Positions 26,044 through 34,069 of a DNA stretch of 64,000 nt are shown in pieces. Source of the stretch: an uncultured Bacteroidales bacterium (GTDB lineage Bacteria > Bacteroidota > Bacteroidia > Bacteroidales > Bacteroidaceae); the NCBI GenBank assembly GCA_902798425.1, contig CADBWR010000002.1, positions 62,001-126,000 of the forward strand. The letters are read 5' to 3'. A program made the translations under genes and the position numbers. The notes beneath the pieces were generated by a model. That model had not been told where the DNA came from. It was given only the letters and a program-made list of their open reading frames with translations, and searched no databases. Numbering within the stretch: the stretch's first letter is position 1; each line of letters starts with the position of its first letter.

Positions 26044-29000
26044 TTACTTGATGATAATCTTTTTGCCACCTCGGATATAAATACCAGCGGGTAGATTATC
26101 TATATTTTTCTCTGTCATAAGGCGCTTTCTCAATCGTCCATTGACGTCATAGATGGCATTGTCGTTCAGTGTGCCACGTTCAGCGTTTGCCGTACGGATA
26201 CCTGTAGCAGCGACAACACGGAGAATACCAGTGCCATCAGTGAGCAACGAGGTATCCCATGCCAGACCACCAGGCAGGTTAGGTAAATCGAACTGAGGTG
26301 TACCACTGAATGTACCGCTCACCGTCCACAGCGTCAACTCATCACCTTTTTTAGGTGTATAGTTGCTGTTCAATACCACCTTGATAGTACCATCGATGGT
26401 GAGGTTTTTGGTATTAAGCTTCGAGTTCTTAGAACTGTTCTTTAAGAATGTGACTGTAGCACCCTCGTTGACCGTAATCTTATTGTCACACTTAATCGTA
26501 CCAGGTGTCGTTTCATTGGATGTTGACGCACAAGGTATCAATTCCGTACCCGTCTGACAGGTTACATTATATACCAAGCCCTGTCCGACCAGACGACCTT
26601 GTTCCTTGAGATAGATGCTGCTTGAACCATTCAGAAGCGTATTCATCAGAATATTATTGAACGCTACCGTACCATCCTCAACAGTCAAGGTACCATACAT
26701 CTTGCCTGCCGTCATGGTCATCTTACCCTTACCACGCTTGGTCAGAGGAGATGTAGCCTTTTGGATAGTATTTCCGTAATCGTCTTTACGCTCAGATGTA
26801 ATACCCACCTCAGTGGTCAGCGTAAAGTTCTCATCGCAGTCCACAATCCATGTGCCAGTGCCAACCAAAGCTCCCGTGCCACCAAACTTCTTTACGCGGA
26901 TGCTAAGGCCTTGGTTCTGAAGACGAGCGTTGGCATTCACATTAACCACGGCCTTCGGCATACCATTGGAATTGCCCAACAGGAATTCCGGGTCATAGCT
27001 CTTCTTGTTCTGACGGTTGTTCTTGCCTATATTAATAGTACCCTCGAAGTTACTCCAATTACCTTTAAAGTAAGCTCGTACGCCACCAGTATAAACGTTG
27101 AACGTACCTGCACCTGTCAGCGCACCAGTATAATCACCACGGAACGACGAATAGAACGTACCCGTTTTGCCCTGTGGCACAACGAAAGCCGTGGTATTGC
27201 TTACACCGTTACCACCTTCCATATTGGCTCCCCATACTGTGCCGCCTTGGAACTCTACAATCCTGGGCAGTGTTTCGATATTGCTACTATTATAATTAGA
27301 GGTCACGGTACCTGCCTTGACTACCAACTTGCTGAAGGTGTTGCTCTGTGTACCAATCTCCATAGAGCCAGCACCAGTCTTGTTGAGTGTAGCGCCACTG
27401 CCCTTGATAGCCTTGTTGAAGATGACGCTCTTGCCTGAAGGTACGTCTATCGTAACCTCACCACTGACATTTAGCGTCTGGTCGGTGATGATGGTTCCAT
27501 TCGTGCGGAGCGTGGTGCCATCATTGAGGTAAATCTGTGAGGTACTGTTGCCCAGCGATCCCCACGTCTGACCAGCATTGTTTGCCAGCATTGCTACCTC
27601 AACGGTACCTCCGTTGATGGTGGTGTTACCGGTGTGGTTCCAGTTGTTAATGGTCAGCTTGCCGCTGCCGTTCTTGGTGATTGTACCGCCACCCACGATG
27701 CTGTCACCACTGAGGACGTAGTTCTTCGTGTTGTTGGCGAAGATAACAGACTTAGGACTGGCGGCACCCTTGATGATGACATCGGAAACAGCAGCGTTGT
27801 CGTCGAAGGTGATGTCATCTCCGTCGGCCGAATAGGTGGCTTCTCCGTTTAGGAGGAAGTTTTCCGTGACAGCCTGCTGCCAGATGTTGTTGCCGTTTGT
27901 GCCATTCCAACTGACAGCACCAGCCTCACGCATGGTCTTGATGACGAGCTTGAGTTTGCCATCCTCGTGGATGAGCTTGGTCCAATAATTGTTGCCAACA
28001 CCCTCCAAGGTGATGGCATCCAGTCCTTCTATCTCGCCGATGGTACCAAGGTCATAGGTGCCTGCCGGTATCTCACCCGTGTAGTTGATCTGCAGAATGG
28101 GAGCCTTGTAGCGGGGACCGAAATCTACCCATACTTGGTCGGTCTTGGCTTCTGCCGTCAGCTTGGTGGCATTGACCTGGTCGAAGCTGCCATTGACACC
28201 GTCGATAACGATGCGTGAGCCGAAACCGAGCGCCAGCGTCGTGGTTGTGATGTTGCCTACGTTGTCCTTGCCACCAGGATAAATGGTAGCGTTGTAGTCA
28301 GCCTTGATGCCACCTTTGAAAACACCGCCGTTAGAGAGGAGCGTGGAATGGCGGTTCAACCATAGTGGAGAGCTCTCGAAAGTTCCGTCGAACTGCAATG
28401 TACCCTGCCAGATCTCAGTCAGGCCGGTATGCTGTTCGGTGACATTGGGCAGCACAAGGGTGCCCTCACCCTGCTTGACGAGTCTCGTGGCACCGCTGAA
28501 GGCGCCGCCGGTCAGAGTGGTGGTATAGTTTAAGACTGTACGCTCCGGTTGCTTGGGTGTGCTGCCGGTAGCCTGCTGGCTACCTGTGCCCTGCACCCAT
28601 GCGGGTGTGTTGATGGTTAATATATAAGGTGAAGCACCGTTGGACACCGTGATGGTCTTGTTCTCATAGCCTGAGACGAGAAGATGGTCGTCGGTCGTTG
28701 AGATGGTGCCACCATTTGTTACCTCCGTACGACCTTCCAAAGTCAGTGCTGGCGGACAGTTGGTGATTCCCTCCAACTCGCCGAGGAAGAAACTGGTGTG
28801 AGGCGGCTGGTTGTAGCCAACCGACTGCCACGTCATAGCATTGCGGTATTCATGGTCGGCCCACAACGTGGTGATACCGTGAGGAGAAGGATAGCTCGTT
28901 GTTTGAATAATCAGCTTATCGCTAGTACGAGTAACAATTTCCTCGCGCCAGTCACCGATGATGTCCCCCAGGAAGCAAGGGTTGTTCTTCGATGAGTTGT

Positions 29001-30675
29001 TCAGATTGCCCTGTCCCATCCAACAACGGCTGTTGGCATAACTACGGTCTGTTCCTACCTCGTTCTGGCCAGGGGCTTTATAGACGCAAGGTGATTTCTC
29101 CGTACCTGGTGAGTCCATAAACTCATCGAGCAAATCGCCATCCCAATAGACACGCATGTTGACATGGTCATCAGAGAAACCACTGTGGTTAGATGCTTTG
29201 TCTGCAACGAGGCTGATGCCTGTGCCGGATATTCCTATGGCACCAGGAATGTCGTTATAGAAGTTGCCAGCCATACAACGACCATTATCGCCACCAGTAC
29301 CTGTGGTATATCGCAAGGTTGACGTAGTGGCATCGGTATAGGCAACGCCTGGCACTGTGGCACCCTCCAAACAAACAAACTGCTCCAGTCCCCAACGATA
29401 GGGATCGAGGTCACCGCAATGCTGTGCATCGCCATGACCGAATCCGGTGGTAGAGAGTCCGTAGCCGGTGTCGTCGATAATCATCGAGCCAAACACGATT
29501 TCGTCACGACCGTCACAATCAACATCGGCAATAGCAAAGTTATGGAATCCATTGCCAAACCATGGCGAACTGCCATCGTAGCAGTTCCAGCGCCAGCGCT
29601 GTGTGAGTTCGTGAGTATCCTTGTTTACATCAAGGGCACAGAACTTATGGCGCGTGTAACAGCCACGTCCCAAGAAGATGCTGGCATTACGGCCATCCAG
29701 ATAAGGCGCACCAAAGTAATGCTTGGTAGCACGGTGGCCTGTGTCGTTAGCGCCCCAAACTGTAGCATAGTTCGTCTCACCTGTTTCAAAACGAGGCAAA
29801 GGATAAACCATGGGTGTCCAATTCTCTGAACCGTCCCATCCGTAGGGCTCGCCGGTTTCACCATTGATATAAAGAAGATATTCTGTACCTTCCTTGGTGT
29901 ACTCATCACGAGGGGCATAGTAGTTCATGTTACCAATATTGATGGTCTTGCCTGTTGCAGTGTGGATAATCATATTGTCTGCACCACGCATCAAGGCTTC
30001 GGCCTTTCCGTCCTGATCCCAATCATAGAGAATGATGTCGAACTGCTCGTCAGGACCTGCCATCAGATTTGGGCCCATATCAATCCACCACAGACGGGTA
30101 CCATCCATCTTGTAGCATTCATGGAGGTTGAAGTCGGTTGTGTTGCCGGAGGTTCTGATATTACCGCTGTCATTACGGCGCTTGACGACGAATTCCATCT
30201 GCTTGTCGCCATCGACATCGGCTACAGCACAGTCGTTCAGTGTGTAGCCGCTGAGTGTCTGACCATTACGGTTGACAACAGCCTTTACAGGGATCTCCCA
30301 GTACTGATGCTCCCATGGTGTGCAGGTCGCGGCTAGATCATTGCGTTCCGTACCTCTTATGACGGGAACTACCTTGTAGGTATCTGACTTCTTTCCCTTG
30401 TCGTCCTGGTAGTTTGACACGGTGAGGTCACTGGCAATCTTCTCCGAGCCACGGTAGAGATTATACTTCGTGTCGTAATATTCTGTCGGCAGTATGCGCC
30501 AACTGACAAAGATTCCTGAGCCTGACATGCCATAGCGCTCATCCTGTCCGGTCTTGTCACCCTGTGGTATAGCCACAATGCCACGACTCAGATTATCGGT
30601 TACGCGCTGAGCATTGGCAACTAACAGCGTCAGTCCGCAAAGGACTGTCAGCAAAAACAGTTTCTTCATATTCAT
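26044..30675 (-). CDS. PL11 rhamnogalacturonan lyase fused to autotransporter-type beta-strand repeats
   Basis: 1543 residues with a signal peptide (TLLVANAQ). Residues ~22-640 are a PL11 eight-bladed propeller: RGIVAIPQ, SWRILPTEY, VADVDGDKQMEFVVKR, FAIADVDCDGRDEIVFGSM, HGDAQHCGDLDP, DIIGDWREEIV and VGYNQPPHTSFFLG. Aspartate-rich Ca-binding loops are present. Residues ~680-1490 are a long series of PATR-like units (LVKQGEGTLVLPN, TITKNGSGKLTINN, LNKTGAGSMEIG, LTKRGKGKMTMTAG), typical of autotransporter passenger beta-helices. No autotransporter barrel follows, only the recurrent tail (GIYIRGGKKIIIK). PL11 cleaves the RG-I backbone between rhamnose and galacturonate by beta-elimination. Usual PL11 length is ~600-750 residues, so the fusion doubles it. 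The repeats may tether or space the lyase, which is inference. Confidence 0.9.
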   Translation of the reverse strand: MNMKKLFLLTVLCGLTLLVANAQRVTDNLSRGIVAIPQGDKTGQDERYGMSGSGIFVSWRILPTEYYDTKYNLYRGSEKIASDLTVSNYQDDKGKKSDTYKVVPVIRGTERNDLAATCTPWEHQYWEIPVKAVVNRNGQTLSGYTLNDCAVADVDGDKQMEFVVKRRNDSGNIRTSGNTTDFNLHECYKMDGTRLWWIDMGPNLMAGPDEQFDIILYDWDQDGKAEALMRGADNMIIHTATGKTINIGNMNYYAPRDEYTKEGTEYLLYINGETGEPYGWDGSENWTPMVYPLPRFETGETNYATVWGANDTGHRATKHYFGAPYLDGRNASIFLGRGCYTRHKFCALDVNKDTHELTQRWRWNCYDGSSPWFGNGFHNFAIADVDCDGRDEIVFGSMIIDDTGYGLSTTGFGHGDAQHCGDLDPYRWGLEQFVCLEGATVPGVAYTDATTSTLRYTTGTGGDNGRCMAGNFYNDIPGAIGISGTGISLVADKASNHSGFSDDHVNMRVYWDGDLLDEFMDSPGTEKSPCVYKAPGQNEVGTDRSYANSRCWMGQGNLNNSSKNNPCFLGDIIGDWREEIVTRTSDKLIIQTTSYPSPHGITTLWADHEYRNAMTWQSVGYNQPPHTSFFLGELEGITNCPPALTLEGRTEVTNGGTISTTDDHLLVSGYENKTITVSNGASPYILTINTPAWVQGTGSQQATGSTPKQPERTVLNYTTTLTGGAFSGATRLVKQGEGTLVLPNVTEQHTGLTEIWQGTLQFDGTFESSPLWLNRHSTLLSNGGVFKGGIKADYNATIYPGGKDNVGNITTTTLALGFGSRIVIDGVNGSFDQVNATKLTAEAKTDQVWVDFGPRYKAPILQINYTGEIPAGTYDLGTIGEIEGLDAITLEGVGNNYWTKLIHEDGKLKLVIKTMREAGAVSWNGTNGNNIWQQAVTENFLLNGEATYSADGDDITFDDNAAVSDVIIKGAASPKSVIFANNTKNYVLSGDSIVGGGTITKNGSGKLTINNWNHTGNTTINGGTVEVAMLANNAGQTWGSLGNSTSQIYLNDGTTLRTNGTIITDQTLNVSGEVTIDVPSGKSVIFNKAIKGSGATLNKTGAGSMEIGTQSNTFSKLVVKAGTVTSNYNSSNIETLPRIVEFQGGTVWGANMEGGNGVSNTTAFVVPQGKTGTFYSSFRGDYTGALTGAGTFNVYTGGVRAYFKGNWSNFEGTINIGKNNRQNKKSYDPEFLLGNSNGMPKAVVNVNANARLQNQGLSIRVKKFGGTGALVGTGTWIVDCDENFTLTTEVGITSERKDDYGNTIQKATSPLTKRGKGKMTMTAGKMYGTLTVEDGTVAFNNILMNTLLNGSSSIYLKEQGRLVGQGLVYNVTCQTGTELIPCASTSNETTPGTIKCDNKITVNEGATVTFLKNSSKNSKLNTKNLTIDGTIKVVLNSNYTPKKGDELTLWTVSGTFSGTPQFDLPNLPGGLAWDTSLLTDGTGILRVVAATGIRTANAERGTLNDNAIYDVNGRLRKRLMTEKNIDNLPAGIYIRGGKKIIIK

Positions 30676-30714
30676 TTAGGTTGTTTTAGTGAAATCTTAG
30701 CTTGTTTGTCGGTG

Positions 30715-30722
30715 CAAAGTTA
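30715..30722 (-). promoter_or_regulatory. -7 element of the PL11-PATR gene
   Basis: Minus-strand TAACTTTG 40 bp before the PL11 start, in the divergent region shared with the small secreted protein gene. Confidence 0.55.
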
Positions 30723-30765
30723 CGAAAAAAATCTTAATCATGGCATGTTTTTACAAAATTATTTG

Positions 30766-30773
30766 TAATTTTG
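30766..30773 (+). promoter_or_regulatory. -7 element of the 209-aa secreted protein gene
   Basis: TAATTTTG 38 bp before the start codon. The two divergent -7 boxes lie ~44 bp apart, so a single bound regulator could control both genes. Confidence 0.55.
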
Positions 30774-30811
30774 TCGGCAGAATCTACAAAACAAGCTAAA
30801 TCGTACGACTT

Positions 30812-31441
30812 ATGAAAAGAAACATTCTGATAGTATTACTCGCAATAGCAGGCATTGTTCGCTGTCATGCCCAGGCAGTAACACCGGCGCTTACGGTGTA
30901 TAAGGAGTTTCGTCCTGCCAAGGTGATGCTGGCTGACGGCAAGATACTGAACCTGTCATTGGCAAACATCTTCCTGAAAAACAGCTCGTTGCTTTATAAA
31001 AGCGGATTGGATACCAAGGAAGCAAATATGAATACCGTGTTGAGAGTCGATTTCAAAGACCGCAGCTATCTGAGGATAGACACCTTGCTGGCCTACCAGG
31101 TGGATACGGTAAATCATGACGTGCTCTATTGTGCACAGATGATTGACATGGAGTCTTACCGCCAGCAGATTGCCAACAACCGTGAGATAACGAGTCTCGA
31201 CTTTAACGATATGATTGGCTACACGATGGTAGACTTGCAGAGCGAGCAGGACATCCATTTCCCGATAAAGAACATTTTTATCTTTCGGATTAGTGGTAAG
31301 TTTGTTATCGCCCATGAACGTTCTATGAAGCGGCTGCTGCCGAAAGAAAAACGCCCAATTTTGGCATCGGCTATGGCCATGCCAGGATTTAGTTGGAACG
31401 ACGAAAAGTCTTTGATGACGTTACTGAAGATGATTCAGTGA
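30812..31441 (+). CDS. Small secreted protein of unknown function
   Basis: 209 residues with a signal peptide (MKRNILIVLL...VRCHAQ). I do not recognise the family. The mature part is mixed alpha/beta without repeats, cysteine motifs or a membrane segment. Notable stretches are FRPAKVMLADGKILNLSLANIFLKNSSLLY (a beta-rich core reminiscent of small adhesin-like folds) and a C-terminal basic patch (ERSMKRLLPKEKRP). It is divergent from the PL11-PATR gene. Its stop codon (31439-31441) directly abuts the stop of the GH28 gene with no spacer. Placement inside the island suggests a role in the same glycan response, but no function can be claimed. Confidence 0.7.
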   Translation: MKRNILIVLLAIAGIVRCHAQAVTPALTVYKEFRPAKVMLADGKILNLSLANIFLKNSSLLYKSGLDTKEANMNTVLRVDFKDRSYLRIDTLLAYQVDTVNHDVLYCAQMIDMESYRQQIANNREITSLDFNDMIGYTMVDLQSEQDIHFPIKNIFIFRISGKFVIAHERSMKRLLPKEKRPILASAMAMPGFSWNDEKSLMTLLKMIQ

Positions 31442-32914
31442 CTATTCCTGTCGGATATTCTCGGACGTGAAGGTGACCACCTTGTCAACACCCTGTTCGG
31501 TTGGCGCATCGATATGGTGGAGCGTAGCATCACGCACATCGTCGAGCACGACGGCGGGACGATAGTCTGGACGCTCGTAGCGGAAGGTGACATCGTTGAC
31601 GTGCAGGCCTTCCACATGGCGGGCATAGAGACCGTATGCCGGCGTCCACCCTGCAAACTTCGGCTCGGGATAGTTAGTGCCCTGCTCACGGTAGTTCTTG
31701 TTGACCAGTTCCTTGGCACCGCCTCCCTTGAAGTATAAACGGATATTGGACAGCCATACATTACGGATGGGTTCGTCCTTCATGCCGGTGACGATGATGC
31801 TACACAGCGAGTCGCAGTCGTCGGCAATGACATTGCTAATCTGTATGTCGCGTGCTGACGATGGCTGCGTCACCTCCTTGGGACCACGGTTGCGACAGCC
31901 GGTGGTGATATAGATAGGGTAGTGGTGGACATGGCTCATCGTGATGTTGCTCACCACGATATTCTCCATCTTTCCCTGGTCGACCTCCTCGAAAGCCAGC
32001 CCGGAGGAATACATGAAGGTGCAGTTGGTCAGCGAGATGTTGCGGTAACCACCATTCGACTCCGTTCCCAGCTTAAATCGACCGCACACCCAGTTGACAG
32101 GCTCCGGGATATAGGTGCCGTCAATCAGTGATCCGCACTTATAGCCCGTGATGTTACAGTTGCTGACGGCGATATGCTCGCAGACGACCGGTTTCTTCAA
32201 TGCATACGACGACTTCAGTACCAAGGCATCGTCGCGTGGTGTGTTGATGCGGCAGTTGGTGATGGTCATAAACTTACAGCAATCGATGTCGAAGCCGTCG
32301 CGGTTGGTGTCGATGGTGACATTGTCGATGGTCGACAAGTCGCAGCCCGTCATGATGATGCCGAAATGGCCTCCCCTGTAGATGCTGATATCGCGGATAG
32401 TGACCTGTCGGCAGAGTTTCAGCGCGATGGCCTTGTCGCCTGTACCGATGCTGCCACCTTTCAGCTTGCCGCCGGCCTCCGTGTCCTTATGCGTCAACCC
32501 CTTGCCGTCAATCAGTCCATGGCCGGTGATGGATACGTTGGTTTGTCCTTCCGCCCAAATCAGGGAATTGTGGAAATAAGTATGGCCGCCGTCCTGATAT
32601 TCCGGAAAACCGCCAAACGACTCACTCTCGTCGTAAGCCTTCATCGATGCCGGTGCAGCGAGGATGACAGCACCAGCGGTGAGGTGCAAGTCGATATTAC
32701 TCTTCAGACGGATGCTGCCACTGAGGTACTTTCCGGCAGGTAGCAGCACCTGTCCGCCGCCATTCTTAACAGCAGCCTCGATGGCAGCATTGATGGCTGG
32801 TGAGTCGAGGGTCTTGCCATCTCCCTTAGCTCCATAGTCGCGTACATTATATACACCTGCCGCTGCTGACAGACTGCAGCAAGCAAACACAATCAATGAT
32901 AGTAGCTGTTTCAT
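31442..32914 (-). CDS. GH28 family pectin-backbone hydrolase (polygalacturonase/rhamnogalacturonase type)
   Basis: 490 residues with a signal peptide (CSLSAAAG). The pectate-lyase-like start (VYNVRDYGAKGDGKT) leads into a right-handed beta-helix. Candidate catalytic acids lie in TNRDGFDIDCC (~residue 205) and NTPRDDALVLKSS (~225). The usual GH28 NTD/DD/GHG/RIK motifs are only partly matched, as in many Bacteroidota members. Such enzymes hydrolyse galacturonic acid linkages in homogalacturonan or RG-I. It appears to be the last gene of a minus-strand unit starting with PL11 at 36364, with two pseudogene relics in between. A 20-bp palindrome sits immediately upstream of its start. Confidence 0.85.
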   Translation of the reverse strand: MKQLLSLIVFACCSLSAAAGVYNVRDYGAKGDGKTLDSPAINAAIEAAVKNGGGQVLLPAGKYLSGSIRLKSNIDLHLTAGAVILAAPASMKAYDESESFGGFPEYQDGGHTYFHNSLIWAEGQTNVSITGHGLIDGKGLTHKDTEAGGKLKGGSIGTGDKAIALKLCRQVTIRDISIYRGGHFGIIMTGCDLSTIDNVTIDTNRDGFDIDCCKFMTITNCRINTPRDDALVLKSSYALKKPVVCEHIAVSNCNITGYKCGSLIDGTYIPEPVNWVCGRFKLGTESNGGYRNISLTNCTFMYSSGLAFEEVDQGKMENIVVSNITMSHVHHYPIYITTGCRNRGPKEVTQPSSARDIQISNVIADDCDSLCSIIVTGMKDEPIRNVWLSNIRLYFKGGGAKELVNKNYREQGTNYPEPKFAGWTPAYGLYARHVEGLHVNDVTFRYERPDYRPAVVLDDVRDATLHHIDAPTEQGVDKVVTFTSENIRQE

Positions 32915-32916
32915 AA

Positions 32917-32936
32917 CATTATAACGTGTTATAATG
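32917..32936. promoter_or_regulatory. 20-bp palindrome upstream of GH28
   Basis: CATTATAAC (917-925), GT, GTTATAATG (928-936): perfect 9-bp arms filling the gap between the GH27 relic's stop and the GH28 start codon. No T-run follows, so an operator or mRNA-processing hairpin is more likely than a terminator. Confidence 0.55.
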
Positions 32937-32940
32937 ATAA

Positions 32941-33714
32941 TTATTGCATGTTGATGGTCATATAGTCAATGTCGGGCATAGTAGAATAGTCGCAATAGAG
33001 GCGAATGGTGTTCAGCCCTTTCTTCAAGGACAGTGTCAGGTGGATGTCACCGTCTTTGGCATTGTCGGTCTTGAAGACTTGGCCAGCACCACCATTGGCA
33101 GCCACAATGAGGGCGGCCTTGTTGCTGAATGATGCGCAATGGATGGTGATGGTATAGCTACCGTCCTCCTGACAGAAAACGTCGCGCCACTGTAGGTCGT
33201 TGTCGGCGTGACCGCCCAGATTGACCACCTTCATCCCACCGCTACACTGCGTGTCTTCAGCATAGTAGGCACTACCCACGGCATGGGGGGTTGACAATTC
33301 CTGATAGCTGGTGAGATAGGCTGTTTCTGCTTCGTAGCGGGTGCGTGGCAGTCGCTCCGTAGCCGTCATGCGGAAGATACGGCAGCCGTGGGCAGGAACC
33401 GTTATAGTGAAGAGTGAAGAGTTAAGAGTGAAGAATTGGCTACCGCCTTCGTATAGATCTTTAACCTGGATGGTGCCACCGAGTTCCAGATCTACAAAGC
33501 CGATTTGCACAGTGCGGGGCTTGTCAGTGGGGTTATAGAAAGCGACAGCGCGCGTTAGACCGCCACGTTCCAAGAGGTCTTTGGCTAAAACATAGGTTCC
33601 GTTTTCCTTGTCGTACTTTACAACATGCGCCTGCAGACCTAATGGGTCCTGATCGATGGCGATGAGGTCGCGATTCTTCAACAGTTCCTGCGTATGGGGC
33701 TTCAGTTTTCCCAA
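32941..33714 (-). pseudogene. GH27 alpha-galactosidase, C-terminal remnant with CBM
   Basis: The open frame carries the last part of a GH27 enzyme: HTQELLKNRDLIAIDQDPLG (end of the barrel), the C-terminal beta-sandwich (YVLAKDLLERGGLTRAVAFYNP...IQVKDLYEGG) and a CBM35/CBM6-like domain (YEAETAYL...NLGGHADNDLQWRDV...YDYMTINM-type end). The catalytic barrel, including both catalytic aspartates, is missing. In-frame codons further upstream (33768-33715) are out-of-frame deacetylase sequence, so no native start exists. The gene lost its 5' part in a deletion that joined it to a polysaccharide deacetylase gene. A heptamer array encodes FTLNSSLFTI near 33420. The remaining frame is undamaged, so the event may be recent. 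Confidence 0.82.
33406..33433. repeat. In-frame heptanucleotide array inside the GH27 remnant
   Basis: Four 7-bp units on the plus strand (AGTGAAG, AGTGAAG, AGTTAAG, AGTGAAG) are read on the minus strand as a Leu-Asn-Ser-Ser-Leu-Phe stretch between two beta-strands of the C-terminal sandwich. Confidence 0.8.
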
Positions 33715-34046
33715 CCATGACTGGCAATCTCCTGTCCGTCGGCAGCCATTTCGCGCAACTATTCCCATGTCATGACGGGTGTGCCGTTGGTGCCGTCGAT
33801 GCGGTCCTGCTTCGAACGCATGATACCGCCCACCTTCGACCCGATGATGGCAAACGTCGCTTTAAGTCCCCTTCGTTTCAGCTCTGGGAAGGCCAGCGTG
33901 TACTGGTCCTCCAGTCCGTCGTCAAAGGTCAGGCTCAGTGCGGCCTGCCGTCCCCCATAATAGGGGGCTATGCTGACCTGCTGAGCCTTCGTCTCGGTAC
34001 ATATTACCAAGAACCATGTCATGATGATGAAGATATGCCTTGACAT
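33705..34046 (-). pseudogene. Polysaccharide deacetylase (NodB) N-terminal remnant with premature stop
   Basis: The start at 34046 (MSRHIFIIMTWFLV) gives a signal peptide ending CTETKAQ, then the NodB core ALSLTFDDGLEDQYTLAFPELKRRGLKATFAI with the metal-site Asp-Asp. The frame hits TAG at 33761-33759, directly after VMTWE. It continues in the same frame as LREMAADGQEIASHGW, the next NodB motif with its metal-binding His. So a single CAG-to-TAG change explains the stop. Two codons past HGW the sequence switches to GH27 in another frame. The gene is therefore broken twice, by a nonsense change and by a deletion fusing it to GH27. An alternative start at 34082 would overlap PL11 and is less likely. 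Confidence 0.83.
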
Positions 34047-34069
34047 GGGTAATAACCTACTTGTATTTA

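Noticed and set aside
33715-33768. ATG 33768 as a genuine start for the GH27-like frame
   Set aside because: The first ~17 codons are out-of-frame deacetylase sequence, so the frame has no native start and is a remnant.
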